Shown: positions 1 to 6,335 of the stretch, one piece after another | Layout of the letters: every line of letters starts with the position of its first letter | Position numbering within the stretch: the first letter of the stretch is position 1 | From: an uncultured Eubacteriales bacterium | GTDB taxonomy: Bacteria > Bacillota > Clostridia > Christensenellales > Aristaeellaceae | Reading direction: 5' to 3' | Assembly (NCBI GenBank): GCA_902778055.1 | Contig: CACYWL010000003.1 | Span: forward strand, 62,001-126,000 | Length of the DNA: 64,000 bases | Translations under genes and position numbers: made by a program | Notes under the pieces: model-generated | The model's input: the letters and a program-made list of their open reading frames with translations, nothing else | Told to the model about the DNA's origin: nothing | The model's database searches: none

Positions 1-16
1 AATCCCGCCACTTCGA
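1..16 (+). tRNA. 3' end of a tRNA, probably tRNA-Pro (partial)
   Basis: The window opens with what reads as the end of a tRNA: AAT as the last T-loop bases (1-3), CCCGC as the 3' strand of the T stem (4-8), CACTTCG as the 3' acceptor strand (9-15) and discriminator A (16), with no encoded CCA. An acceptor beginning with C paired to G72 and discriminator A fits bacterial tRNA-Pro. A Rho-independent terminator follows at once, which supports a transcribed RNA end. The anticodon lies outside the window, so the identity is inference. Confidence 0.45.
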
Positions 17-18
17 CT

Positions 19-60
19 CCCGGAAGCTTTGTAAACCAATGCTTCCGGGTTTTCATTTTT
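19..60 (+). terminator. Rho-independent terminator after the tRNA
   Basis: A perfect 9-bp stem, CCCGGAAGC (19-27) with GCTTCCGGG (41-49), has a 13-nt loop and is followed by a T-rich tail (50-60). It sits directly after the putative tRNA end. Confidence 0.75.
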
Positions 61-100
61 CACTGAATATTATCCATCGACCATCTTGCCGCGGACCAGG

Positions 101-130
101 TTGTCATCCTCCCGTGAGATATTGTAAAAT
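101..130 (+). promoter_or_regulatory. Putative promoter for fic
   Basis: TTGTCA (101-106), an 18-bp spacer and TAAAAT (125-130), with TG directly before the -10. It would give a leader of about 95 nt before the fic start at 237. No other strong promoter is visible between the tRNA terminator and fic. Confidence 0.4.
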
Positions 131-236
131 CATGGCGCCAAAGGATCGCTGCCGTGTAATGCCGGAAATTGCCGAAACAAGATGAAAAGACATCGTCTGC
201 TCATGAACTCGACACTTAACAGATGTGGAGGGCAGT

Positions 237-839
237 ATGGAACTGAAAAATAAGCTGGGACTTGATGGATTGGAATTTCAGCATGAGGAAGAGCGGATCA
301 GCAAACAAAAAGCAAAGAGGCTTTACGATGAACACATACTGGATTCTTTTGAAGTCGGAACCTATGCAGGACTTCAGGCGATTCACCGCTGGCTGTTTGA
401 AGATATCTATGATTTTGCAGGGCAGACACGTAAACTGAATCTGTCAAAGGGATTTTTTCGGTTTGCTTCTGCAATCTATCTGAATGAGGCCTTGCAGCAG
501 ATCAGTAATATGCCACAGGAAACGTTTGATCAGATTATTGCAAAGTATATTGAGATGAATATAGCTCATCCCTTTTTAGAAGGTAATGGACGGGCATCCA
601 GGATCTGGCTGGATGCAATGCTGAAAAAAGAAATCGGAAAAGTGATCAACTGGGCTAAAGTGGACAGGGAAGACTATCTGGCGGCCATGGAACGGAGTCC
701 AGTAAAAAGCACTGAGATCAAATTGCTGCTGGAGGCAGCCCTGACGGATGAAACAGAGGACCGTACTGTTTTCATGCACAGTATTGATGCCAGCTACCGG
801 TATGAAGGATATAACAGATATAAAACAGAAGATGTATGA
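237..839 (+). CDS. fic: Fic family AMP-transferase, class III (self-inhibited)
   Basis: A 200-residue Fic-domain protein. Fic enzymes transfer AMP from ATP to hydroxyl side chains of target proteins. The catalytic motif is intact at residues 111-122 (HPFLEGNGRASR: catalytic His, phosphate-anchoring GNGR). Near the C-terminus, residues 186-191 read SYRYEG, matching the inhibitory (S/T)xxxE(G/N) helix whose Glu blocks ATP binding. A C-terminal position defines class III, as in Neisseria meningitidis NmFic, so no separate antitoxin gene is expected and none is seen. An upstream in-frame GTG (225) exists, but ATG 237 is preceded by GGAGGG at 227-232 and gives the usual N-terminus. The target is unknown; DNA gyrase/topoisomerase IV are targets of some relatives. 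The stop codon overlaps a REP-like motif. Confidence 0.9.
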   Translation: MELKNKLGLDGLEFQHEEERISKQKAKRLYDEHILDSFEVGTYAGLQAIHRWLFEDIYDFAGQTRKLNLSKGFFRFASAIYLNEALQQISNMPQETFDQIIAKYIEMNIAHPFLEGNGRASRIWLDAMLKKEIGKVINWAKVDREDYLAAMERSPVKSTEIKLLLEAALTDETEDRTVFMHSIDASYRYEGYNRYKTEDV

Positions 840-863
840 GACAGGGGGACGGTCCTCTTGTTC
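838..863 (+). repeat. REP-like motif overlapping the fic stop codon
   Basis: The bases after the fic stop read GAGACAGGGGGACGG and then a diverged right half. This is the same core (GACAGGGGACGG) as the two hairpins flanking the RAYT gene at 2101 and 2996. The dyad is imperfect here (CAG against TTG), so it is probably an old or degenerate copy. Confidence 0.55.
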
Positions 864-868
864 TGGTT

Positions 869-985
869 TCAGGTGCCTGATGTTTCGTCTTTTATACAAT
901 TACCGACGCAGTCAATGACCTTCGCGGACCAGTTATCATCCGGCCCGTCCAGATATTCCGCGAACTTCGTATTCGTCTGCGCCAT
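869..985 (-). CDS. Small ORF, 38 residues, unknown function
   Basis: A short reading frame on the minus strand in the 350-bp gap between fic and the GNAT gene. It starts at an ATG (985-983) with a good AGGAGA ribosome binding site nine bases upstream (995-1000 on the plus strand). The product is acidic and hydrophilic (M1-AQTNTKFAEYLDGPDDN, then VIDCVGNC with two Cys) and has no signal or membrane segment. A partly similar stretch, with DDN and a following K-V/M-I/V-D, can be read on the minus strand at about 75-140, before fic. The family is not recognised; it could be a gene remnant. Confidence 0.3.
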   Translation of the reverse strand: MAQTNTKFAEYLDGPDDNWSAKVIDCVGNCIKDETSGT

Positions 986-1120
986 TTCCCTTGATCTCCT
1001 TGCATTTCTTTCGCTGTGCCTTATCCTGGTAAATAGCACATTCGATCCAACAAAGTTCCAACAAACCTCCCCCAGCCTTTCATCCGGACTGATTCAGTGC
1101 AATGAGTGCGGTTTGATGTG

Positions 1121-1149
1121 TGGACATCCATTCCGACATAGAGTATACT
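1121..1149 (+). promoter_or_regulatory. Promoter for the GNAT/glycosylase gene
   Basis: TGGACA (1121-1126), a 17-bp spacer and TATACT (1144-1149) lie about 40 bp before the ATG at 1191. Confidence 0.5.
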
Positions 1150-1190
1150 TGCCATCGAAGGGAAAATACAAGAGGGAAGAAAGGAAATAA

Positions 1191-2159
1191 ATGATGTTTC
1201 AGGTCGAACCCGCATCCTCTCGGGACCGGGAAGAAGTGATGCGCCTGTATGAGCTGCAGAAGGGACGGGAGTACTGCTTCTGGACTGCCGACTATCCGGC
1301 GATGGAGAATGTTGAGGACGATCTGGCTCATCAGGCTTTGTTTGTAATAAGGAATCAGGCCGGCAGTATTCTCGCCGCGGTTTCCATTGAGCGGGACGCG
1401 GAGGCGGACCGGCTTCCATGCTGGAGCGCGGGCCTTGCTCCCGCGGGAGAAATTGCCAGGCTGGCTGTTCATCCGGCCTGTCAGAATCAGGGATTTGGAC
1501 GGCGAATCGTTGCAGGGGTGATGCAGGTTCTGAAGGATCGCGGATACCGCAGCATTCATCTGCTGGTCAACTCCCAGAATCTGCCCGCGATTCGGACCTA
1601 TGGCTTTTTCCGCTTCGATCAGGCCGGAGAGTGCGACATGTACAGTCAGCATTTTCTTTGTCTGGAAAAGGATCTGAGCCGCGTGACCGCACATCCCTTT
1701 CCGCCGCTTTTTGACGGGCACAGCCGCACGCTGATCCTGGGATCCTTTCCGTCCGTGAAATCCAGGGAGAACAGGTTCTTCTACGGTCATCCCCAGAACC
1801 GCTTCTGGAAAGTGATTTCCTCCGTATTCGGAGAGCGGGTTCCCGAAACGATTCCCGAGAAGAAACAGCTTATTCTGAGAAACCGCCTGGCCCTTTGGGA
1901 TTCGGTTGCTTTCTGTGAGGTGACCGGATCCGCAGACGCAAGCCTCCGCTGCGTCCTCCCGAACGATCTGCGCATCATTCTGGATTCCGCGCCCATCAGG
2001 CGTATCTATTGCAACGGCCGGAAATCCCACGGGGTTTATACCCGCCTGATTGAGCCGATTACGGGACGGAAGGCTGAATGCCTGCCCTCCACCAGCCTCC
2101 GGAGACAGGGGACGGTTCTCTGTCTCTTTTTTCTTGACTGGCTGGAGCCTGGCAGATAA
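1191..2159 (+). CDS. GNAT acetyltransferase fused to DNA-deoxyinosine glycosylase; 3' end broken
   Basis: A 322-residue two-domain protein. Residues 1-165 are a GNAT N-acetyltransferase with the acetyl-CoA loop QNQGFGRR. From about residue 170 a family 6 uracil/hypoxanthine-DNA glycosylase domain begins (LILGSFPSVKS, then FFYGHPQNRFW), a repair enzyme that removes deaminated adenine from DNA. The fusion is known in Clostridia. The expected closing motif LPSTSPAN is cut after LPSTS: the last 21 residues (LRRQGTVLC...) are encoded by the RAYT element inserted at 2098, and the lost SPA codons survive in a second copy at 3157-3165. The GNAT part and most of the glycosylase fold remain, so the product may be partly active. 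Start ATG 1191 follows an AAGGAAA site; ATG 1194 is an alternative. Confidence 0.8.
   Translation: MMFQVEPASSRDREEVMRLYELQKGREYCFWTADYPAMENVEDDLAHQALFVIRNQAGSILAAVSIERDAEADRLPCWSAGLAPAGEIARLAVHPACQNQGFGRRIVAGVMQVLKDRGYRSIHLLVNSQNLPAIRTYGFFRFDQAGECDMYSQHFLCLEKDLSRVTAHPFPPLFDGHSRTLILGSFPSVKSRENRFFYGHPQNRFWKVISSVFGERVPETIPEKKQLILRNRLALWDSVAFCEVTGSADASLRCVLPNDLRIILDSAPIRRIYCNGRKSHGVYTRLIEPITGRKAECLPSTSLRRQGTVLCLFFLDWLEPGR
1956..2097 (+). repeat. 142-bp direct repeat, left copy
   Basis: Bases 1956-2097, inside the glycosylase domain, recur at 3019-3160 at a constant offset of 1063 with a single mismatch (A1998 against G3061). The two copies bracket the RAYT element. Confidence 0.95.
2101..2127 (+). 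repeat. Left REP-like hairpin of the RAYT element
   Basis: GAGACAG (2102-2108) pairs with CTGTCTC (2120-2126) around a GGGACGGTTCT core, followed by TTTTTT. It could also act as a terminator. The reverse complement of the right-end hairpin matches it almost exactly. Confidence 0.8.
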
Positions 2160-2162
2160 AAT
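2134..2162 (+). promoter_or_regulatory. Promoter carried by the RAYT element
   Basis: TTGACT (2134-2139), a 17-bp spacer and TAAAAT (2157-2162), placed between the left hairpin and the transposase start at 2211. Confidence 0.6.
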
Positions 2163-2210
2163 ACAATTCAAAGAAGCGTACATTCAGATTGAAGATTGGG
2201 GGAAATGCAT

Positions 2211-2969
2211 ATGCCTCGAACAGCCAGAAAAAAGAGCCAGTCGCAGATCTATCATGTCATGCTCCGAGGAATCAACAAACAGCAGATATTCTTCGATGAA
2301 GAAGATCATCGGTTTTTTCTCGGATTGCTTAAACGCTACAAGGAATCATGCGGATATGATTTACATGCATACTGCCTGATGGGAAATCATGTCCATCTGC
2401 TGATCCAGGAGGGTGAAAACGCATCACTCGGAGAGATCATCAGGCATATTGGGAGCGCATTTGTCTATTGGTACAATATCAAGTATGAACGGGCAGGGCA
2501 CCTGTTTCAGGATAGATATAAAAGTGAACCGGTTGATACTGAAGCCTATATGTTAACCGTTTTCAGATACATCCTTATGAATCCTGTAAAGGCAGGATTA
2601 TGCACCAGGGTTGAGCAATATCCATACAGCAGTGCAAAAGAATACCTTCTTGAAGCCGACGGGATAACCGATACGGCCCGGATGAAGTCCATGCTGGACA
2701 AAAACGCGATGCTGGAATACATATACCAGAGCAATGAAGACCGCTGTATTGAAATGGATGACACGGTCAGGAAAAGAGTAACGGATGAAGCAGCGGAACA
2801 GATGATCCGGAGTGAGATGGGAGGAATTCACCCGACTGTAGGAAAAGCCAAGGAAAGACAGACGCTGAACGAAGCGATCCGAAAGCTGATTCAAGCCGGG
2901 ATTTCAATACGTCAGCTGAACCGTTTGACTGGAATCTCCAAAAAGATTATTGAAAATGCCCTGAATTAG
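2211..2969 (+). CDS. REP-associated tyrosine transposase (RAYT, Y1_Tnp)
   Basis: A 252-residue HUH single-strand transposase of the IS200/RAYT type. The metal-binding HUH motif is N59-H-V-H-L-L (H60, H62). The candidate catalytic tyrosine lies in the YWYN segment (Y86 or Y88), followed by the family block GHLFQDRYKSE and YILMNPVKAGL. The last 35 residues look like a helix-turn-helix (ISIRQLNRLTGISKK), as in long-form RAYTs. TTG 2196 and ATG 2205 are in-frame alternatives, but ATG 2211 gives the family N-terminus MPRTARKK and sits seven bases from GGGGGA. The flanking inverted hairpins are the likely recognition sites. Confidence 0.92.
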   Translation: MPRTARKKSQSQIYHVMLRGINKQQIFFDEEDHRFFLGLLKRYKESCGYDLHAYCLMGNHVHLLIQEGENASLGEIIRHIGSAFVYWYNIKYERAGHLFQDRYKSEPVDTEAYMLTVFRYILMNPVKAGLCTRVEQYPYSSAKEYLLEADGITDTARMKSMLDKNAMLEYIYQSNEDRCIEMDDTVRKRVTDEAAEQMIRSEMGGIHPTVGKAKERQTLNEAIRKLIQAGISIRQLNRLTGISKKIIENALN

Positions 2970-2995
2970 GAAAAAAGAGCCGGAAAAATGAAAAA

Positions 2996-3022
2996 GGAGA
3001 CAGGGAACCGTCCCCTGTCTCC
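2996..3022 (-). repeat. Right REP-like hairpin of the RAYT element
   Basis: GGAGACAGGG (2996-3005) pairs with CCCCTGTCTCC (3012-3022). It is an inverted copy of the left hairpin. Its last four bases (CTCC) are shared with the start of the right 142-bp repeat. Confidence 0.8.
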
Positions 3023-3160
3023 CGAACGATCTGCGCATCATTCTGGATTCCGCGCCCATCGGGCGTATCTATTGCAACGGCCGGAAATCCCACGGGGTTT
3101 ATACCCGCCTGATTGAGCCGATTACGGGACGGAAGGCTGAATGCCTGCCCTCCACCAGCC
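3019..3160 (+). repeat. 142-bp direct repeat, right copy
   Basis: Second copy of 1956-2097, one mismatch, immediately after the right hairpin. Confidence 0.95.
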
Positions 3161-3209
3161 CAGCTGACGGAGGCATGGTCAATCCTGAAGACAAGGTGAC
3201 GGTTTGTGC

Positions 3210-3240
3210 GGAAACATCCTTTGTTTCCAGGCTTTTGTCT
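3210..3240 (+). terminator. Possible weak terminator
   Basis: GGAAACA (3210-3216) pairs with TGTTTCC (3222-3228) around a 5-nt loop and is followed by a T-rich stretch interrupted by GC. Confidence 0.3.
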
Positions 3241-3294
3241 GTGCCCCTTATGGTTCGCATGGACGTTATTTTGTAACAAAAGCGCAAAAAGAAG

Positions 3295-3323
3295 TTGACA
3301 GAAAGAAAATAATATGGTAATGT
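3295..3323 (+). promoter_or_regulatory. Strong promoter for the secreted-protein pair
   Basis: TTGACA (3295-3300), exactly 17 bp, then TAATGT (3318-3323) with an extended -10 TGg (3315-3317). The region is AT-rich and lies 44 bp before the start codon. Confidence 0.75.
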
Positions 3324-3366
3324 TTCGTGACCAAGCACGCGCAAGAAAAAGGAGGTTTATTGAAAG

Positions 3367-3966
3367 ATGAAAAGAATGCTGACGATGGTTGCAGCCCTGG
3401 TCCTGGTGCTCTGCACCTTTGTGACCGGCGCGATGGCCGACACGACGATGTATGTGAGGACAGGAAACGGCAAAACGCTGAACGTCCGGTCCGAACCGAA
3501 CACCGGGGACAACGTGATCTACCGCTTCCAGTACGGCCAGGAGGTTACTGTGGCCTATCATCTGGGGAACGGCTGGTCCTGCGTCCGTCTGGCGGGCGCC
3601 TTTGATCAGGACGGATACGTGATGACCAAGTTCCTGGTCAACGAGAAGCCCGGCAAGTATGTTCCCTCCAGCGCGGACGCCGAGCTGGCGCAGCCGGCGA
3701 CCAGCAAGGAATCCTTCACCATGGATCAGCTGAACGAGGTTCTGAAGACCGGAAGGTCCGTGGCGCCCTATACCATCACCCTGTATCCGACCCGCGCCAG
3801 CGGCTGGGTCTATCTGCGTTGGGTTCCCAGCAGGAACTCCCAGCAGATTGCCACCTTCCCGGCCGGCAAGGAGGTTCGGGTGATCGCGGAGCTGAAGGAC
3901 TGGTACCAGATTGAGGATCCGGATACCGGCGTGGTCGGCTTTGTGAATTCCAGCTACGTGCACTGA
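3367..3966 (+). CDS. Secreted SH3b-domain protein
   Basis: A 199-residue exported protein with an N-terminal signal peptide (MKRMLTMVAALVLVLC, cleavage near AMA-D25). Two bacterial SH3-like modules follow: one at about residues 28-95 (NVRSEPNTGDNVI, typical of the SH3b fold) and one at about 138-198 (VYLRWVPSRNSQQIATFPAG). SH3b domains bind peptidoglycan or cell-wall peptides, so a wall-associated role is likely. No catalytic domain is present. GGAGG at 3351-3355 lies 11 bases before ATG 3367, a slightly long spacing. The gene shares a promoter with the next secreted gene. Confidence 0.8.
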   Translation: MKRMLTMVAALVLVLCTFVTGAMADTTMYVRTGNGKTLNVRSEPNTGDNVIYRFQYGQEVTVAYHLGNGWSCVRLAGAFDQDGYVMTKFLVNEKPGKYVPSSADAELAQPATSKESFTMDQLNEVLKTGRSVAPYTITLYPTRASGWVYLRWVPSRNSQQIATFPAGKEVRVIAELKDWYQIEDPDTGVVGFVNSSYVH

Positions 3967-4008
3967 GACGGCGGACGAGCCAGAGAACAGTAAAGGAGAA
4001 CAAATAAT

Positions 4009-4551
4009 ATGAAGAAAATCGTTGCGATGATTCTGAGCCTTGCCCTGCTGCTGGGCTGCGCGGCCGGATTTGCGGAAGCCGAAGAGAAGGCGGTGCTGGG
4101 GACGGTCAATGTGAACGGCGTCTACAAGATTCAGGGGAAGATTCCGGAGGGCTATCAGCTGGCCATCCTGAACCAGACCAGCACGAACATCGTGTGCATG
4201 CTGATGCCCCAGGAGAATACCAAGCCCACCGTGACGGTCTCCGTGGCCTTCGCGGAGGACTGGGCTGATGTCGAAAGGCTGAACGACGTCCCCGAGGAAG
4301 AGCTGGCGGAGATCGAAGCTTCCTTCGTGATGGAGGATGAAGTGAAAATCGAGTACCGGGAGACCGGCCTGGGCACGAAGCTGATGGTGGTCACCGAAGC
4401 TGCGGGCGATACGGATTTCGTCGATATCTACACCATCTACAAGGGATTTGAGCATGAATTCGTGATGACCCCCGGCGCCGAGCCGCTGACGGAAGAGCAT
4501 ATCCAGATGCTGATCGACTTCATCACCGGGATCGATTTCGTGGAGGCGTAA
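4009..4551 (+). CDS. Small secreted protein, unknown family
   Basis: A 180-residue exported protein: signal peptide MKKIVAMILSLALLLGC with the cleavage site after AGFAEA. Cys18 lies in LLGCAAG, so a lipoprotein box is conceivable, but the AEA site looks more like signal peptidase I. The mature part is acidic and contains no recognised domain; its mixed strand/helix pattern ends in a helix (EEHIQMLIDFITGIDF). It follows the SH3b gene by 42 bp with its own AAAGGAG site (3992-3998) and is closed by a strong terminator, so the two genes probably form an operon. Function unknown. Confidence 0.7.
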   Translation: MKKIVAMILSLALLLGCAAGFAEAEEKAVLGTVNVNGVYKIQGKIPEGYQLAILNQTSTNIVCMLMPQENTKPTVTVSVAFAEDWADVERLNDVPEEELAEIEASFVMEDEVKIEYRETGLGTKLMVVTEAAGDTDFVDIYTIYKGFEHEFVMTPGAEPLTEEHIQMLIDFITGIDFVEA

Positions 4552-4579
4552 GAAGCCGCCACGGCCAGGGAAATCCAAA

Positions 4580-4608
4580 GGGCTCCCGCGAATGCGGGAG
4601 CCCTTTTT
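4580..4608 (+). terminator. Rho-independent terminator
   Basis: GGGCTCCCGC (4580-4589), loop GAAT, GCGGGAGCCC (4594-4603), TTTTT. Perfect 10-bp stem. The remaining 130 bp to the next gene are GC-rich and show nothing else. Confidence 0.92.
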
Positions 4609-4739
4609 CTGCCGGTATTCGGGACGCCTTTCCGGCAGGACGCGGAGCGGCCACGGCGGAAAGGGCCGGAGGGAGCGGTCCGGAGGGGAGCTCCGGGCAG
4701 AGACGGCCATGGGGCGGATTCGCCCGCGCGGCGGCGGGG

Positions 4740-5897
4740 TTATCTCCCTGCGCCGCGGGATTTCTTGTCCAGATACAGCTTCTCATCCGCGCGGATCAGG
4801 CATTCCTTCATGGTGTCATTTTTATCCCGGAGCCGGTCGTATCCGATGCTGACCTCGAGGAGATAGGGAAGATTCTTTTCCTGCGCCTTTCGGGCCAGCT
4901 CGGCCCGCAGGATCTCGGTCACCTGGGCCGGATAATCATCGTATTCCCCCGAATCCTGGACGATGAGGGTGAACTCGTCCCCGCCGTACCGGCCGATGAA
5001 AATGGGCGTTTTGATCTTTCCGCAGGTGCTCTTGATGGCCTCCGAAACGATCATCAGCGCCCGGTCGCCCTCGGCGTGCCCGTAGGTATCATTGATCTGC
5101 TTGAAGCGGTCCACATCCAGCATCATCACGGAGACGGTGACATTCTCCCGGTAGCGGACCTGCGCCATGTACCGGTTGATCTGCCCGCGGCTGTTGAGGC
5201 GCGTCAGCTCATCCACGGAGATCAGCGTCTGCATGTGCTGAATATAGAACCAGAGCAGCATGAGGGTGGAGCCGAAGCAGAAGGCCGGGGACTTCAGGAA
5301 GAGCAGCTGCAGCAGCCCGCCGAAGATCACGCCGAAGGGAATGAAGGCGAACATCCAGCAGAACTCTTTGTCCTCCCTCGAGACCTTTGTCCGCGCATCC
5401 TTCAGGGCAAGGAACGAGGAAAACAGAAGATAGAACAGGGGCGCGGAAAGCTGCATCGGATGATACAGGACGTTCAGCTTACCGCTCTCGCTGACCAGGA
5501 AATAGGGGCTGACGATAAAGACGACGGCAACGAAAAGGAAGGAAACCGCCATCGGAAGAAGGAGCAGGCGCATTTTGCGCCGGTCGTCCCGGAAGGGAAG
5601 CTTCAGCGAGGCCGCCATGAACATGAACCACTCATAGGCCATCACGCTCATCAGAACATAATTCGAGAGGTTCAGGAGCACGGTCAGCCAGCGGACATTC
5701 GGCAGCGCCCCGCCGAGCACCGCGGCCCAGAAGATGTCGGAGACAAAATACAGAATAAAGGAGATGATGGAGCGGTTGAACCGGATCTGCTTCTCCTGCT
5801 TGGTGCTGTGAAGGACATCATGAATCAGCAGCATGGCCAGAATGAAAATACAGACCAGGCTGCCTTCCGCATAGAAGATCACATAATCCGTGTTCAT
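4740..5897 (-). CDS. Membrane-bound diguanylate cyclase (GGDEF)
   Basis: A 385-residue protein with about six to seven hydrophobic segments in the first 210 residues (a sensory membrane domain without a recognised name) and a C-terminal GGDEF domain. The cyclase makes c-di-GMP from two GTP. The active motif RYGGDEF is intact (GGDEF at 305-309) and is preceded by the metal site LDVDRFKQINDTYGH. There is no RxxD inhibitory site five residues before GGDEF, so product inhibition is not expected. ATG 5897 is chosen over an upstream ATG (5966) because GGAGAGG (5901-5907) sits just before it. Transcribed alone, divergent from the pyr operon. c-di-GMP could influence the surface glycans encoded further right, but nothing here proves it. 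Confidence 0.9.
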   Translation of the reverse strand: MNTDYVIFYAEGSLVCIFILAMLLIHDVLHSTKQEKQIRFNRSIISFILYFVSDIFWAAVLGGALPNVRWLTVLLNLSNYVLMSVMAYEWFMFMAASLKLPFRDDRRKMRLLLLPMAVSFLFVAVVFIVSPYFLVSESGKLNVLYHPMQLSAPLFYLLFSSFLALKDARTKVSREDKEFCWMFAFIPFGVIFGGLLQLLFLKSPAFCFGSTLMLLWFYIQHMQTLISVDELTRLNSRGQINRYMAQVRYRENVTVSVMMLDVDRFKQINDTYGHAEGDRALMIVSEAIKSTCGKIKTPIFIGRYGGDEFTLIVQDSGEYDDYPAQVTEILRAELARKAQEKNLPYLLEVSIGYDRLRDKNDTMKECLIRADEKLYLDKKSRGAGR

Positions 5898-5974
5898 GTT
5901 CCTCTCCTGCCTTTCGAGGCGCTTCGCCGGGAGACCTCCGGCATTTTTGAAAGCGAAAACTGTCACCGAACCTT

Positions 5975-6003
5975 ATTATAACCCGAAACGCATTTCAGGA
6001 CAA
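5975..6003 (-). promoter_or_regulatory. Promoter of the diguanylate cyclase gene
   Basis: On the minus strand TTGTCC (6003-5998), 17 bp, TATAAT (5980-5975). Bases 6004-6214, between this promoter and the pyr promoter, are GC-rich and show no gene or clear signal. Confidence 0.65.
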
Positions 6004-6214
6004 TGCGTCCGGACAGACTCAGCGATTTTTTTTGCGGGAGGACTGCTCCATTTTTCAGGCGAAGGGAGCATGCGCGAAGGATCCGGAGAGAACTTCGACC
6101 CGAAGGGACGGAACCGGTGCCGATCCCGGGCGGCGGATGAGGACCGGGCGCGGCGGCGCGGGGCAGGCGAGACCTCCTTTCCGGAACGGCAGGGGTCGGG
6201 GCCGAAAGACGTCA

Positions 6215-6243
6215 TTGACATTCCGAAGGCGTTATGATATAAG
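6215..6243 (+). promoter_or_regulatory. Promoter of the pyr operon
   Basis: TTGACA (6215-6220), 17 bp, TATAAG (6238-6243) with extended -10 TGa (6235-6237). The leader to the pyrC start is about 85 nt. It contains a small hairpin GCCAA/TTGGC (6290-6294 with 6305-6309) but no U-tract terminator, so a PyrR-type attenuator is not evident. Confidence 0.75.
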
Positions 6244-6335
6244 ATTTTCCGGAACCCGATCCGGGCGCGGGGCGCCGTGGGATCTTGAAGCCAATCCGGC
6301 GAGGTTGGCAAGATGCAGGACGGGAGGATGCTCTG

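Larger units (their letters stand above)
2098..3022 (+). mobile_element. RAYT element with inverted REP-like ends
   Basis: A 925-bp insertion holding one REP-associated tyrosine transposase gene and bounded by two near-identical hairpin motifs in opposite orientation (2101-2127 and 2996-3022). It lies inside the GNAT/glycosylase gene and is flanked by the 142-bp repeat of that gene. There is no tnpB partner. RAYTs are normally domesticated single-copy genes associated with dispersed REPs; here the gene and both ends look like an intact unit. Confidence 0.75.
3019..3276 (+). pseudogene. Orphan 3' fragment of the DNA-deoxyinosine glycosylase gene
   Basis: This stretch continues the glycosylase frame of the repeat through LPSTSPAD, restoring the SPA residues absent from the upstream gene. 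It then loses family resemblance and stops at TAA 3274-3276. It has no start codon or ribosome binding site. The native C-terminal helix after the motif is not recognisable, so a second rearrangement after about 3170 is likely. The rest of the gap to 3294 holds only a small hairpin. Confidence 0.7.

Noticed and set aside
2947..4710. Very long open frame on the minus strand across the SH3b and secreted-protein genes
   Set aside because: It lies antisense to two genes with signal peptides, ribosome binding sites and a strong promoter; the translation is low-complexity His/Gln/Arg/Gly and has no start signal. High GC content makes such shadow frames common here.
5076..5981. Open frame on the plus strand antisense to the diguanylate cyclase
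   Set aside because: The opposite strand has an intact GGDEF domain with a promoter; the plus frame is Glu/His/Gln-rich without domain features.
6244..6335. PyrR-binding attenuator or riboswitch in the pyr leader
   Set aside because: The leader is short, with only one small hairpin and no terminator/antiterminator pair or U tract.
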